Positions 45,871-55,370 are shown, counted from the first letter of the stretch. The stretch: 64,000 nucleotides of DNA from Celeribacter sp. HF31 (GCF_011806455.1 NZ_JAATOT010000001.1:434001-498000); one strand, 5' to 3'. Made by a program: numbers and translations. Notes: generated by a model not told the origin, from the letters alone.

Positions 45871-47232
45871 GGGCACCATTTTGCCGGGATTGAGGATATT
45901 TGTCGGGTCCATCGCCGCTTTGATCTGGCCCATGATCCCCCATGCGGCGCCATGTTCCTCCGGCATCAGCCCCTTTTTGCCCATGCCGATGCCATGCTCG
46001 CCCGTAATCGTCCCGCCCAGTTTCAGCGCCCGTTCGGCCATCAGATGTGCCAGACGTTTGCCCTCTTTGATCTCCGCCGCGTCATTCGGGTCGACCAACA
46101 GGATCGCGTGGAAATTGCCGTCGCCGACATGGCCCAAAATCGGCCCTTTTAGGGGAGAGGCCGCGATGTCGGCGCGGGTTTCTTCGACCGCTTGGGCCAG
46201 TTTCGAGATCGGCACACAGATGTCGGTGACCACCGCCTTCGCGCCTTGGCGCAGTGCCAGACAGGCCCAATAGGCATGGTGGCGCATGGTCCAGAGCGCG
46301 GTGCGATCTTCGGCCTTTGCGGCCCATTGGAAATCCGAGCCGCCAAAATCATGCACGATCTCGCCAAAGGTTTCGACCTGTTCGGCGACGGTGGCCTCGG
46401 AGCCGTGGAATTCGACGAAAAGATGCGGTTTCAGTGGGAAATCGGCGCCGGAGTATTTATTGACGGCCTCTACGCTTTCGGCATCCAAAAACTCAATCCG
46501 CGCCATCGGCAGACCCATCTGGATCGTCGCGATCACGGCCTCGACGGCAGGGGTGATGTCGTCAAAGGAACAGACGGCGGCGGAGATCGCCTCCGGCTGA
46601 CCATGGAGCCGCACGGTCATTTCGGTGATCAACCCAAGCGTGCCCTCGGAGCCCACGAAAAGCGAGGTCAGATCATAGCCCGCCGAGGATTTCCGCGCCC
46701 GGCTTCCGGTGTGAATAATGGTCCCGTCGGCCAGAACGACTTCGAGCCCGATGACATTCTCTTTCATCGTGCCGTATCGCACCGCCGTCGTGCCGGACGC
46801 TCGCGTCATGGCCATACCGCCGAGCGAGGCATTGGCGCCCGGATCGACCGGGAACATCAGACCGGTGCTGCGCAGCTCGACATTCAACGCCTCGCGGGTG
46901 ATGCCGGGCTGAACCACGGCGTCCATATCGGCGTCATTGACCCGCAGCACCCGGTTCATGCGGTTGAAATCCACCACCAGACCGCCGCAGATCGCCAGCG
47001 TCTGCCCTTCCAAAGAGGTGCCGGCGCCAAAGGCCGTCACAGGCACACCATGGGCGTGGCAAATTTTCATGATCTCGGAGACTTCCGCGGTGGTTTCCGG
47101 GTAGGCGACCGCCTCGGGTGGCGTGTGCGGGAACCAGGTCTCAGACAGGCCATGCTGATCGAGTTCGGACTTGGATCGGGTGAGCCGACCCTCTAGAACA
47201 TTGGAAAGCGCGGCATATGCTGTGTCAATCAT
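45868..47232 (-). CDS. FAD-linked D-lactate dehydrogenase (DLD/GlcD family)
   Basis: 454 residues. FAD-binding PCMH domain: YPETTAEVSEIMKICHAHGVPVTAFGAG, then GTSLEGQTL, NRMNRVLRV, MFPVDPGANASLGGMAMTRASG and SSAGYDLTSLFVGSEGTLG. The C-terminal FAD-oxidase domain ends with HVGDGNFHAILLVDP and GGTITGEHGIGMGKKGLM. These fit quinone- or cytochrome-linked D-2-hydroxyacid dehydrogenases; D-lactate is the likeliest substrate because of the closeness to the Dld1 group, though glycolate or 2-hydroxyglutarate cannot be excluded. No GlcE/GlcF partners are adjacent. Its stop codon is supplied by the repeat copy A. Confidence 0.87.
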   Translation of the reverse strand: MIDTAYAALSNVLEGRLTRSKSELDQHGLSETWFPHTPPEAVAYPETTAEVSEIMKICHAHGVPVTAFGAGTSLEGQTLAICGGLVVDFNRMNRVLRVNDADMDAVVQPGITREALNVELRSTGLMFPVDPGANASLGGMAMTRASGTTAVRYGTMKENVIGLEVVLADGTIIHTGSRARKSSAGYDLTSLFVGSEGTLGLITEMTVRLHGQPEAISAAVCSFDDITPAVEAVIATIQMGLPMARIEFLDAESVEAVNKYSGADFPLKPHLFVEFHGSEATVAEQVETFGEIVHDFGGSDFQWAAKAEDRTALWTMRHHAYWACLALRQGAKAVVTDICVPISKLAQAVEETRADIAASPLKGPILGHVGDGNFHAILLVDPNDAAEIKEGKRLAHLMAERALKLGGTITGEHGIGMGKKGLMPEEHGAAWGIMGQIKAAMDPTNILNPGKMVP

Positions 47233-47385
47233 GGGGACTCACTTGTCTGTTAAGGCCCGGCGACCATAAAGGAGGCGGGCAGTCAGGGAAAGCGGATGCG
47301 CATGTCTGGGCGGTTTTGAGCGACTGTCGCTGCGTCAGAGGGTACGGGGCGAGAACGACGATAAAAGCGAGGGCGGGGGAAACAG

Positions 47386-49071
47386 ATGGCCGAGGACAAA
47401 ACGGCATATCCGGCGAAAGCGTTTCAGGACATCCGCGAGGGTCTGATCGAGGCGCTCGACCTGATGCGCCGTCGTGGGCCGAGCCAGATCCAGTTCTGGT
47501 TCATTGCGCTGTTGATCGGGATCGCCTCGGGCTTTGCCGCGCTGTCGTTTCGCAAGGCGATCGATTATCTGCAGGGCCTGTTTTACGGCACCCATGACCT
47601 GCGCCACCTGCACAGTTTCGCAAGCGAGCTGCCTTGGTTCTGGGTGCTGCTTTTGCCGGTCTTCGGCGGGCTTTTGGTCGGCATCGTGTTGAACTGGTTC
47701 ACGCCGGACGGCCGCGTGCGCTCGGTCGCCGATGTGATCGAGGGCGCCGCGATGAACGAGGGCCGGGTGGAGAAACGTGCGGGCCTTGCCTCCGCGCTGG
47801 CCTCTCTCATCACGCTTTCCACGGGCGGCTCTTCGGGGCGCGAAGGGCCCGTGGTGCACTTAGCGGGGGTGATCTCGACATGGGTGTCGAACCGGCTGCA
47901 TGCCGATGGCATCACCGGGCGGGATCTCTTGGGCTGTGCCGTGGCCGCCGCTGTCTCGGCCTCATTTAACGCGCCCATCGCGGGCGCCTTGTTCGCGCTC
48001 GAAGTGGTGCTCCGTCATTTCGCCGTCCACGCCTTTGCCCCGATTGCCATCGCCTCTGTGGCGGGCACGGTGATCAACCGGATGGAATTCGGCGGTGTGA
48101 CCGAATTCACGCTGGCCGCCGAGGGTGCCCTGACGTTCTACGTGGAATTGCCGGCCTTTTTGCTTCTTGGGCTTTTGTGCGGGTTGGTCGCCGTCCTGAT
48201 GATGCGGACGATTTTCATGGCGGATGATTTTGGCAGCTGGGTGCAGGAAAAGCTGCACCTGCCGCCAGTGCTCAGACCCGCCTTCGCCGGGCTCCTGCTG
48301 GGCCTGATCGCCATCCAATTCCCACATATCATCGGGGTCGGCTATGAGACGACCTCTTATGCGCTCACCGGACAGCTGCTGTTGTGGCAGGCGGTGATCT
48401 ACACAGTGATCAAGGTCATCGCCGTCTCCATCACCATGGCGGGCCGCATGGGCGGGGGCGTGTTTTCGCCGGCGCTGATGGTCGGGTCGCTGACGGGGCT
48501 GTCTTTCGGCCTCGTGGCGACGGCGATCTTTCCGACCGTCTCCGGCACTGCGACGCTTTATGCGCTTGCGGGGATGGGGGCGGTGGCGGCGGCCGTTCTG
48601 GGCGCGCCGATTTCCACCACCTTGATCGTCTTTGAACTCACTGGCGACTGGCAGACGGGATTGGCGGTGATGGTCACCGTCTCCTTGTCCACCGCTTTGG
48701 CGTCGCGTCTGGTGGATCGCTCGTTCTTCCTCACCCTTTTGGAGCGCCGCAACGTGCATCTGGCGGCGGGGCCTCAGGCCTATCTCTTGGCCACCGTCCG
48801 GGTGCATCAATGCTACCGCAAACCCGACGCCCCGCGGGCGGCCTCCGAGGAGGCCTGTCGCGAGCTGATCGGGCAGGGGATTTACCTCTCGCCCAATGCC
48901 ACGCTGGAAAAGGCCATGCCTTTGTTTGAGAAGAACAATCTGATCTTTATCCCGGTGGTGACCCTGCGCGAGGACACCGGCGCCGAGCTGCATGGCGCGT
49001 TGTTTCAAGTCGACGCGTTGCGGGTGTTTTCGCGTAAACTGGCGGAAACGGCGGCGGAAGAGCATTCGTAA
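47386..49071 (+). CDS. ClC-family chloride channel/antiporter
   Basis: Inner-membrane Cl-/H+ exchanger or fluoride/chloride channel, 561 residues. Selectivity-filter motifs are complete: GSSGREGPVVHL (with the gating Glu), SASFNAPIAGALFALEV and GGGVFSPALMVGSLTG. The proton-side glutamate of exchangers is plausible in the linking helices but I could not fix its position. The last 110 residues are soluble, with one CBS-like unit (ATLEKAMPLFEKNNLIFIPV) rather than a clear pair. GGGGGAAACAG lies ahead of the ATG. A terminator follows five bases after the stop. Confidence 0.92.
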   Translation: MAEDKTAYPAKAFQDIREGLIEALDLMRRRGPSQIQFWFIALLIGIASGFAALSFRKAIDYLQGLFYGTHDLRHLHSFASELPWFWVLLLPVFGGLLVGIVLNWFTPDGRVRSVADVIEGAAMNEGRVEKRAGLASALASLITLSTGGSSGREGPVVHLAGVISTWVSNRLHADGITGRDLLGCAVAAAVSASFNAPIAGALFALEVVLRHFAVHAFAPIAIASVAGTVINRMEFGGVTEFTLAAEGALTFYVELPAFLLLGLLCGLVAVLMMRTIFMADDFGSWVQEKLHLPPVLRPAFAGLLLGLIAIQFPHIIGVGYETTSYALTGQLLLWQAVIYTVIKVIAVSITMAGRMGGGVFSPALMVGSLTGLSFGLVATAIFPTVSGTATLYALAGMGAVAAAVLGAPISTTLIVFELTGDWQTGLAVMVTVSLSTALASRLVDRSFFLTLLERRNVHLAAGPQAYLLATVRVHQCYRKPDAPRAASEEACRELIGQGIYLSPNATLEKAMPLFEKNNLIFIPVVTLREDTGAELHGALFQVDALRVFSRKLAETAAEEHS

Positions 49072-49075
49072 ACGC

Positions 49076-49110
49076 AAAACGCGGGACAGATCTGCCCCGC
49101 GTTTTCATGA
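49076..49110 (+). terminator. Intrinsic terminator of the ClC gene
   Basis: Perfect 10-bp stem AAAACGCGGG / CCCGCGTTTT (49076-49085 with 49096-49105), 10-base loop; the 3' arm supplies the T-run. Confidence 0.8.
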
Positions 49111-49115
49111 GTATT

Positions 49116-49229
49116 TAAAGCGTTTTTCGTTTAATCTGAATCAGATTGAGCGAAAAACGTTGCGACACTGAATTGATCTTGCTGCGTTTTTCAAAAATTG
49201 AGTGCCTCAAGTTTTTGAAAAACGCTTTA
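49116..49229 (+). repeat. Two-hairpin interspersed repeat, copy B (114 bp)
   Basis: Opposite orientation to copy A and identical to it except for one T in the second hairpin (five instead of six). First stem CGTTTTTCG...CGAAAAACG with loop arms AATCTGA/TCAGATT; second stem GCGTTTTTCAAAAA...TTTTTGAAAAACGC with TGAG/CTCA. It lies between the convergent ClC and DUF427 genes, 15 bp from the latter. Confidence 0.92.
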
Positions 49230-49243
49230 GACCAAGAAAAAGT

Positions 49244-49585
49244 TCAGAGCTGCTCGACAGCGGCCTTTTGGGCGTAGAAGGCGATGTAGCCTTTGACCTC
49301 TGCGGCCACGTCATTGGGCTCTTCATAGCTCCAGGCGGCGTTTTCGATCACCACGGATTTGGTGTGAATGTCGAAATGCTTGGCCGTGCCTTTGAACGGA
49401 CAGGCCGCGACGGTGTCGGTTTCCTCCAAAAACGCCATGGCAAGGTCTTCGCGCGGGAAATAGATCACCGGCGGGTAATCACCCTCGGTCAACTCCAGCG
49501 CATTGGCGGTTTCGCCCAGAACGGCCCCGCCCGCGCGCACCACCCATTTGCCCGCAGCGGGGCGAATTTTGATGTGATCTCCCAT
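49244..49585 (-). CDS. DUF427 domain protein
   Basis: 113 residues, a single DUF427 beta-fold (HIKIRPAAGKWVVRAGGAVL at the start, PPVIYFPREDLAMAFLEE, TVAACPFKGTAKHFDI, AAWSYEEP). The Cys-Pro-Phe-Lys-Gly stretch and the WSYEEP turn are the most conserved parts of this widespread family of unknown activity. AAGGACGAC sits directly ahead of the ATG. Single gene, convergent with ClC across repeat copy B. Confidence 0.88.
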   Translation of the reverse strand: MGDHIKIRPAAGKWVVRAGGAVLGETANALELTEGDYPPVIYFPREDLAMAFLEETDTVAACPFKGTAKHFDIHTKSVVIENAAWSYEEPNDVAAEVKGYIAFYAQKAAVEQL

Positions 49586-49753
49586 GTCGTCGTCCTTTTT
49601 ATTTGTGTTGCGCGCAGCTTAGACCCATTGACCGCAAACATGAAGCCAGACGGGCCTGAAAACGTCCCGTCAAAACGTCGTATAAAGGGTCGCCACAACG
49701 CGCTTTTGTCGGTTTCGACAAGGTTCTATCAGGCTTTGCATGTCAGGTATATG

Positions 49754-51535
49754 TCAGACAGGTGCAACCGCTTGCCGCAGCCAGGTTTTGGCATGTTTGG
49801 AGACACGATCCTTGAGCTTATCCCAGACCTCTTCGTGATAGGCGTTGATCCAATCCTGTTCCCAGGGAGCCAGCTCGTCGGCGAGGATCAAAGTGCGGTC
49901 GATCGGCACCCAGGTGAGCGTCTCGAAACTCAGCATCTCGCGGGGATCGGCGCCGGTCAGCTCAGGCCCCTCCTGCACCACGATCAGGTTTTCGATGCGG
50001 ATGCCGTAAGCGCCTTCGCGGTAATAGCCCGGCTCGTTCGACAGGATCATGCCCTCTTCGAGCGGCAACATCGAGAGCCGGGAAATCCGTTGCGGGCCCT
50101 CGTGAACTGACAGGTAAGCGCCGACACCATGGCCTGTGCCGTGGTCATAATCGCGCCCCATCCGCCACAGTGGCGCACGCGCCAGCGCATCGAGGTGCCC
50201 GCCCGCCACGCCACGCGGAAAGCGCGCTGTGGAGATTGCGATCATGCCCTGCAACACGGCGGTGAAAGCGGCGCGTTCCTCCGCGCCCGGATCGCCCAAA
50301 GCGACGGTGCGGGTGATGTCGGTGGTGCCGTCTTGATACTGCGCGCCGCTGTCGATCAGCAAAAGCTCACCTTCTTTCAGCGCGCGGTTCGTGTCGTCGG
50401 TCACCCTGTAATGCACGATGGCGCCATTGGGACCGGAGCCACAGATCGTGTCGAAAGAGATGTCCTTGAGCTGACCCGTGGCGGCACGGAAGGATTCGAG
50501 TTGTTTCACCACTTCGATCTCGGTCAAATCCTCGGGCATCTGTTCGGACAGCCAGCTCAGGAACTCGACCATCGCCGCGCCGTCTCTGAGATGTGCCTCG
50601 CGCGAACCGGCGATTTCCTGGGGCGTTTTGCAGGCCTTCGGCAGAATGCAGGGGTCCGTGCCCTCAACGATTTCGGCGTGTTTCAGCATGGTTTTGACCG
50701 CGAAGGGCGCGCTGCCGGGATCGACCAGCACACGCCCCGTCAGCTCCGCCAAAGCGGCGCCGAAAGCGGCACGCGGCAGGATGGAAATGCGCGGGTCCGG
50801 GCCGAGATGGGTATATTTCGTGGCCTCGTCAAACAGCATCAGCCTCCCGGTCACGGTCAGAATGCCAAAGGCCTGCACCACCGGGTTATGCGCGATGTCA
50901 GAGCCGCGAATGTTCAAGAGCCACGACAGGCTGTCGGGCAGGGTGAGCACCACCGCTTCGGCGCCCTGTGCCGCCACCGCGTCGCCAATTTCCGCGAATT
51001 TCTCCTCTGAGGTTTTCCCCGTAAGCTCAAAGGGTTGGGTTGCCACCGGCTCAGAGGGCCGGGCCGGGCGGTCGCTCCAGATTTTGTTCACCAGATTGCC
51101 CGTGGAGATCAGCTCCTTGCCGCTGCCCGCAAGCATCTGACGCAGGCCCTCGACCTCACGGATCGTGTGCAGCCAGGGATCAAAGCCGATCTTTTCCGCC
51201 GTCTCTCCCAAAAGCCAGCCGCCCAAAGACGTCCCCGGCCAATCGACGTAATCGAAAATCTTCGAATCGCATTGGGCGCGCACCTGAACCGTATACCGCC
51301 CATCGGTGAACACAGCCGCACGGCCCTTGAGCACCACGGCAAACCCCGCCGATCCGGTGAAGCCGGTGAGCCAGGCCAGACGCTCGTCACAAGGGGCGAC
51401 ATATTCGCCCTGATGCGCATCGGCGCGCGGCACGAGAAAGGCGTCGAGCCCGGCCTCACTCATCTCTTGGCGCAGCGCGGTCACACGCGGGGCGGCCTGG
51501 TCTGGGCGAGAGGTCACGTCAAAGCTTTGGAACAT
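49754..51535 (-). CDS. pepP: Xaa-Pro aminopeptidase (M24 family, long form)
   Basis: Removes N-terminal residues preceding proline, Mn-dependent, cytosolic; 593 residues, matching the three-domain eukaryote-like form rather than the 440-residue E. coli enzyme. Two creatinase-like N-terminal domains (first with FLVPRADAHQGEYVAPCDERL) precede the M24 pita-bread domain. Metal ligands: DSGAQYQDGTTDITRTV (two Asp), GTGHGVGAYLSVHEGP (His), GMILSNEPGYY (Glu) and ENLIVVQEG (Glu region). A C-terminal extension SFETLTWVPIDRTLI is typical of this subgroup. Same strand as cobT upstream, 43 bp away. Confidence 0.93.
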   Translation of the reverse strand: MFQSFDVTSRPDQAAPRVTALRQEMSEAGLDAFLVPRADAHQGEYVAPCDERLAWLTGFTGSAGFAVVLKGRAAVFTDGRYTVQVRAQCDSKIFDYVDWPGTSLGGWLLGETAEKIGFDPWLHTIREVEGLRQMLAGSGKELISTGNLVNKIWSDRPARPSEPVATQPFELTGKTSEEKFAEIGDAVAAQGAEAVVLTLPDSLSWLLNIRGSDIAHNPVVQAFGILTVTGRLMLFDEATKYTHLGPDPRISILPRAAFGAALAELTGRVLVDPGSAPFAVKTMLKHAEIVEGTDPCILPKACKTPQEIAGSREAHLRDGAAMVEFLSWLSEQMPEDLTEIEVVKQLESFRAATGQLKDISFDTICGSGPNGAIVHYRVTDDTNRALKEGELLLIDSGAQYQDGTTDITRTVALGDPGAEERAAFTAVLQGMIAISTARFPRGVAGGHLDALARAPLWRMGRDYDHGTGHGVGAYLSVHEGPQRISRLSMLPLEEGMILSNEPGYYREGAYGIRIENLIVVQEGPELTGADPREMLSFETLTWVPIDRTLILADELAPWEQDWINAYHEEVWDKLKDRVSKHAKTWLRQAVAPV

Positions 51536-51578
51536 TTTTCAATGTCCTTCATTGCAGTTTAAAATACTCAAATAGCGC

Positions 51579-53453
51579 TCAAGAGGCGCGGCGCATGCCC
51601 ATCACGCGCGCACGCGCCCGCGGGTCACTGTCGAACAGGGACGCGAGCTGCTCCGTCATCGCACCGGCCAGTTGCTCGGCGTCGGTGATGGTCACGGCGC
51701 GGTCGTAGTACCGCGTCACGTCATGGCCGATGCCGATGGCCAAAAGCTCCACCTGACGGCGTTTTTCGACCATGGCGATCACATCGCGCAGGTGTTTTTC
51801 CAGATAATTCGCGGGGTTGACGGAGAGCGTGCTGTCATCGACCGGCGCGCCGTCGGAGATCACCATAAGGATCTTGCGCGCCTCGGGACGCGCCGTGATC
51901 CGGCGATGCGCCCATTCAAGCGCCTCACCGTCGATGTTTTCCTTGAGCAGGCCTTCTTTCATCATCAGGCCCAGATTGGCCCGCGTCCGACGCATCGGCG
52001 CGTCGGCGGATTTGTAGATGATGTGGCGCAGATCGTTCAAACGGCCCGGCTGTTGCGGACGGCCCTGGCTCAGCCATTCCTCGCGCGACAGCCCGCCTTT
52101 CCACGCCCGCGTGGTAAAGCCCAGGACCTCGACCTTGACGTTGCACCGCTCCAGCGTGCGGGCCAGCACATCGGCACAGATTGCGGCGATGGAGATCGGG
52201 CGTCCGCGCATCGAGCCGGAGTTGTCGAGCAAAAGCGTCACCACAGTGTCGCGGAACTCGGTGTCTTTTTCGACCTTGAAGGACAGCGGCGTCGTCGGGT
52301 TCGCCACCACACGCGCGAGACGCCCCGCGTCCAAAATGCCCTCTTCGAGATCGAACTCCCAGGAGCGGTTCTGTTGCGCCTGAAGACGGCGCTGCAATTT
52401 GTTCGCCAGTCGCGAGACGGCGCCTTTCAGCGGCTCCAACTGCTGGTCGAGATAGGCGCGCAGGCGTTCAAGCTCGGCGGGTTCCGCCAGTTCCTCGGCC
52501 ATGATCTCTTCGTCATGCGCGGAGGTGAAGACCTGATAATTCGGGTCGGCATCCGAGATGGGCGCGGGCTGCGGCGGTTCGACGTCGCTCTCGTCCTGCG
52601 GCAGCTCGACTTCCTCGGAGAACTCATCCTCGGCCATGTCGTCGGAGGACGCGGTGGCCTCCTGCATGTCCTGCTGTTCTTCCTGGGTGTCTTCGGAGCT
52701 GGCCTCGTTTTCGTCCTCCTGCTCCTGCTCTTCACCCTGGCTGTCCGGCTCTTCGTCCTGTTCCTCGGTCTCGGCGGATTGATCCTCTTCCGGGTCAGTC
52801 TGATCCGGGTCCTCGCCCAGCTGATCGCCGTAGCCAAGCTCTTCGATCACGCGGCGGGCGAGGCGGGCAAAGCCCTTTTGATCCTCAAGCAGACTGTCGA
52901 GGTCTTCAAACGTGTCCGTCGTCTGACCTTCGATGAAATCGCGCCACAGATCGAGCACATTGTCCGCACCTGCGGGCAGCGTCCGCCCGGTCGCCTTTTC
53001 GCGGAGATAATAGCCCATCGCCTGCGCCAGCGGCGCGTCTTCGCGTTTGGAAATGCCGTCATAGCCTCGGCGCATGGCCTCATGGCCGATCTTGGCGTCG
53101 ATGTTCTTGCCGGTGCCGGGCATGAAGCGCGCGCCGGCGGCCTCGCAGCGTGCGGTTTCCAGCGCGTTGTAGATGTCATAGGCCATCTGTCCCGGCGGGG
53201 CGTAGCGTTGGAACGTGCTTTGGTCGTGGAATTTATGGCGCAAAGCCAAAGCGTCGGCGGTGCCGCGCGCGATCAGCACCTCATCCTTCGACATCCGGCG
53301 CGACACTTGCGGCAAGCGCACGGTATCACCGGAAATCCCCGAGGGGTCCATCGAATAGGTGACGGTCAAATCGCCATCGTCGGCCAGGACTTTCGTCGCT
53401 TCCGCGAGTGCTTTTTTAAACGGATCGGCCGGGTTGTCTGAGGGCTTGGTCAT
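51579..53453 (-). CDS. cobT: Cobaltochelatase subunit CobT
   Basis: One of three subunits (CobN, CobS, CobT) inserting Co2+ into hydrogenobyrinic acid a,c-diamide in the aerobic B12 pathway. 624 residues. The N-terminal CobT domain ([21 protein letters not shown]) is followed by a very acidic Glu/Asp/Gln stretch (about 215-310, [19 protein letters not shown]), then a von Willebrand A domain with the MIDAS motif [11 protein letters not shown] (about 412). CobT and CobS form an AAA+/VWA chaperone ring that drives CobN. The partner cobS lies 2 kb upstream on the same strand, separated by three unrelated genes; cobN is outside the window. Confidence 0.95.
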   Translation of the reverse strand: MTKPSDNPADPFKKALAEATKVLADDGDLTVTYSMDPSGISGDTVRLPQVSRRMSKDEVLIARGTADALALRHKFHDQSTFQRYAPPGQMAYDIYNALETARCEAAGARFMPGTGKNIDAKIGHEAMRRGYDGISKREDAPLAQAMGYYLREKATGRTLPAGADNVLDLWRDFIEGQTTDTFEDLDSLLEDQKGFARLARRVIEELGYGDQLGEDPDQTDPEEDQSAETEEQDEEPDSQGEEQEQEDENEASSEDTQEEQQDMQEATASSDDMAEDEFSEEVELPQDESDVEPPQPAPISDADPNYQVFTSAHDEEIMAEELAEPAELERLRAYLDQQLEPLKGAVSRLANKLQRRLQAQQNRSWEFDLEEGILDAGRLARVVANPTTPLSFKVEKDTEFRDTVVTLLLDNSGSMRGRPISIAAICADVLARTLERCNVKVEVLGFTTRAWKGGLSREEWLSQGRPQQPGRLNDLRHIIYKSADAPMRRTRANLGLMMKEGLLKENIDGEALEWAHRRITARPEARKILMVISDGAPVDDSTLSVNPANYLEKHLRDVIAMVEKRRQVELLAIGIGHDVTRYYDRAVTITDAEQLAGAMTEQLASLFDSDPRARARVMGMRRAS

Positions 53454-53610
53454 AGGCTCGTTAAATCATGCGATTTGAGGCCGGGCAAGCGAAAGACAAA
53501 CGAAAGAGCCGTGCAGGGATGCGACCGGGGATACGCTGAAAAAAGCGCCAAGAGTCAAGGACGTCGCAGGGGTGCACAGGCTTTCCAACTCTTGCGCACA
53601 TAATGTCGTC

Positions 53611-53639
53611 TTGAAGCTTTTGTATGTGCGGATTTATTT
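53611..53639 (+). promoter_or_regulatory. Heat-shock-like promoter of the FMN reductase gene
   Basis: TTGAAG (53611-53616, reading CTTGAAG with the preceding C, close to the alphaproteobacterial RpoH -35 box CTTGAA) and TTATTT (53634-53639) at 17-bp spacing. The predicted start near 53646 places the CCUCCUCCC hairpin at the very 5' end of the transcript. Confidence 0.4.
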
Positions 53640-53649
53640 AGGGGCAAGA

Positions 53650-53677
53650 CACATCACCCCCTCCTCCCCGAGATGTG
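53650..53677 (+). other. Hairpin with CCUCCUCCC loop in the FMN reductase leader
   Basis: Stem CACATC / GATGTG (53650-53655 with 53672-53677) around a 16-base loop that includes CCTCCTCCC (53660-53668), the exact motif of the ccsR array. It sits 23 bp ahead of the start codon, close to the AAAAGGAAG ribosome site, which it could pair with. Confidence 0.6.
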
Positions 53678-53699
53678 CGTATGTAAAAGGAAGTCCCTA

Positions 53700-54287
53700 T
53701 GTCCAACCCGAAAATTGCCATCGTTATTGGCTCCACCCGTGATGCCCGTTTTGCCGACAAACCGGCGCAATGGCTCTTTGCAAAAGTGAAAGAGCTCAGC
53801 TCTGATCTGGATTTCGATCTCGTCGATCTGAAAGATTACGAATTGCCGATGTTCAACGAGATGGCCTCGAACCTCTGGATGCCGTCCTCTGACGAAAAAG
53901 CTGTCGCATGGCAGGAAAAAATGGCCGAATATGACGGCTATATCTTCCTGACGCCCGAGTATAACTCCTCGATCCCGGCCTCGTTGAAAAACGCGCTGGA
54001 TCAGGCCGGTAAGGAATGGGTGCGCAAACCTGCCGCCGTTTTCGGTTACGGTGCTGTCGGTGGCGCGCGTGCGGTCGAGCATCTGCGCGCCGTGGTGATC
54101 AACCTGCAAATGGTGCCGGTGCGCTCCGCCGTTTACATCTCCGGCTCCGACTTCTTCAAAGTGTCCCCGCTGGGCGCCAATGCCGAGATGTCCGAGATCG
54201 AAGCGGGCATCCTGCCGTCCGTCGAAGCGATGCTGGGTGATCTGACCTGGTGGACCAAAGCCACGAAAGCGGCACGCGAGGCGTAAG
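53700..54287 (+). CDS. NADPH-dependent FMN reductase, flavodoxin-like
   Basis: 195 residues with the NAD(P)H:FMN/quinone reductase fold. FMN phosphate loop IGSTRDARFADKPAQW (about 10-25), PEYNSSIPASLKNALDQAG (about 88, the canonical P-E-Y-N flavin loop) and FGYGAVGGARAVEHLR (about 118). Family members reduce FMN, quinones or chromate and take part in oxidative-stress defence. The start has AAAAGGAAGTCCC ahead. The leader carries a CCUCCUCCC hairpin and an RpoH-like promoter, hinting at stress control. A strong terminator follows the stop. It is oriented opposite to cobT and cobS. The start codon is at 53699-53700 within line precision. Confidence 0.9.
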
Positions 54288-54326
54288 TCTTTCTAACGAT
54301 GGTATAAACCACGCACATGTAAGGCG

Positions 54327-54356
54327 AAAAGGCCCGTCATTTTGGCGGGCCTTTTT
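54327..54356 (+). terminator. Intrinsic terminator of the FMN reductase gene
   Basis: AAAAGGCCCG / CGGGCCTTTT (54327-54336 with 54346-54355), perfect 10-bp stem with a nine-base loop; the 3' arm provides the T-run. Confidence 0.88.
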
Positions 54357-54370
54357 ACGTGGATCAGGCC

Positions 54371-54802
54371 TCAACCGCCGAGCAGAATCCCGCGACATTG
54401 CCGCATGTTTTCGGCGGCCAGCGCCTTGGCACGGTCCGCCTCGCGCGGGTCGAAAGAAAACCGCGACACGGCCAGCAATTCGCTCTGTGATACATGGCCC
54501 GCGATGCGCAGCTCTTCATAGGCAGGCCCGGACTCTGGTGAAATCAGCGCCGCCAAAAGCTCCTGCATCGCCTCTTTCAATGCATAAAGTTCCCGATCCT
54601 CATGATGCTGAGCCTCCGCCGACAGCCGTCCGGCGCAATAGGCGAATTGCCGGGCCAAAGGGTCGTCGGCGGGCACAGGGGCGGCGCGCAGCGGCGTGGC
54701 AAAAGCGGACATAAGACACAAAAGCGCAGCCGTTTTTCCGATCCAGCCCAAGGGTTTAGAGCGGGTTTGGGAAAGAGACTCTGTGCGTGCGTGTCGTGTC
54801 AT
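54371..54802 (-). CDS. Secreted small protein, paralogue 1
   Basis: 143 residues from ATG 54802 (AAAGG just upstream); an ATG at 54862 is possible. A basic N-terminus and hydrophobic segment KTAALLCLMSAFATPLRAA form a signal peptide with an ARA-type cleavage site. The mature part contains DPLARQFAYCAGRLSAE and, at the end, ENMRQCRGILLGG, so two cysteines could form a disulfide in the periplasm. The same blocks appear in the next protein. I do not recognise the family. Confidence 0.7.
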   Translation of the reverse strand: MTRHARTESLSQTRSKPLGWIGKTAALLCLMSAFATPLRAAPVPADDPLARQFAYCAGRLSAEAQHHEDRELYALKEAMQELLAALISPESGPAYEELRIAGHVSQSELLAVSRFSFDPREADRAKALAAENMRQCRGILLGG

Positions 54803-54896
54803 GGCCTTTGTCTGTCGTGGATTTGTTACATTGAGGCTAGGCGGGATTCGTCTTTCTGGCAAGAGTTTTGTATATACTATGGCTATACCTTTCGGT

Positions 54897-55301
54897 TCAG
54901 CTTAAAATCAGGGCGCGGCACTGCGCGATCTCGACCTCGGCGCGGTGTCTGGCGAGTGCGGCCTCTTCGGGCCGGCTATTGAACCGCATCCCGGTCAGCA
55001 ATTCGCTATGGGCAAACTTGGCAACCAGCCGCAGGTGCAGCACGTTTGGTCCCTCATCAACCGGGCTGACGGCGTCGAGCAACGAGATCATCGCCAGTCG
55101 CTCTCGGGCGATCCGGTCGCTGTCCATTTCGGCAAACATCCAGCTGAATTCCAACTCCGCCGAAAACCGCCCGGCGCAATAGGCAAAGCTGCGCAACAGC
55201 GGGTCCGAAAGAGAGCTGTCCCGGGCCGGGAGGGCCGGGGCGGACTGGGCCGCAGTGAGGCTGATGACCAAAGCGGCGGTTATGACCGAGAGCCAACGCA
55301 T
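54897..55301 (-). CDS. Secreted small protein, paralogue 2
   Basis: 134 residues from ATG 55301 (the frame is open upstream without good signals). Signal peptide MRWLSVITAALVISLTAAQ with cleavage near SAPA. It shares DPLLRSFAYCAGRFSAE, SELLTGMRF and EIAQCRALILS with the preceding gene's protein, aligned over nearly the whole mature length, with both cysteines kept. The tandem pair lies between cobT and cobS. Family and function unknown; periplasmic location is a prediction. Confidence 0.7.
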   Translation of the reverse strand: MRWLSVITAALVISLTAAQSAPALPARDSSLSDPLLRSFAYCAGRFSAELEFSWMFAEMDSDRIARERLAMISLLDAVSPVDEGPNVLHLRLVAKFAHSELLTGMRFNSRPEEAALARHRAEVEIAQCRALILS

Positions 55302-55370
55302 GGTATCAGCGTGGCAGAAATTGGTTTCACGGCGCTTAACCACGGCGCGCGTTGCGCCAATGTCTTGATC

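Noticed and set aside
45634-45871. Short proteins beginning MSEKRC (also near 59979)
   Set aside because: They are translations of the two-hairpin repeat and recur only because the repeat does; no ribosome site precedes them.
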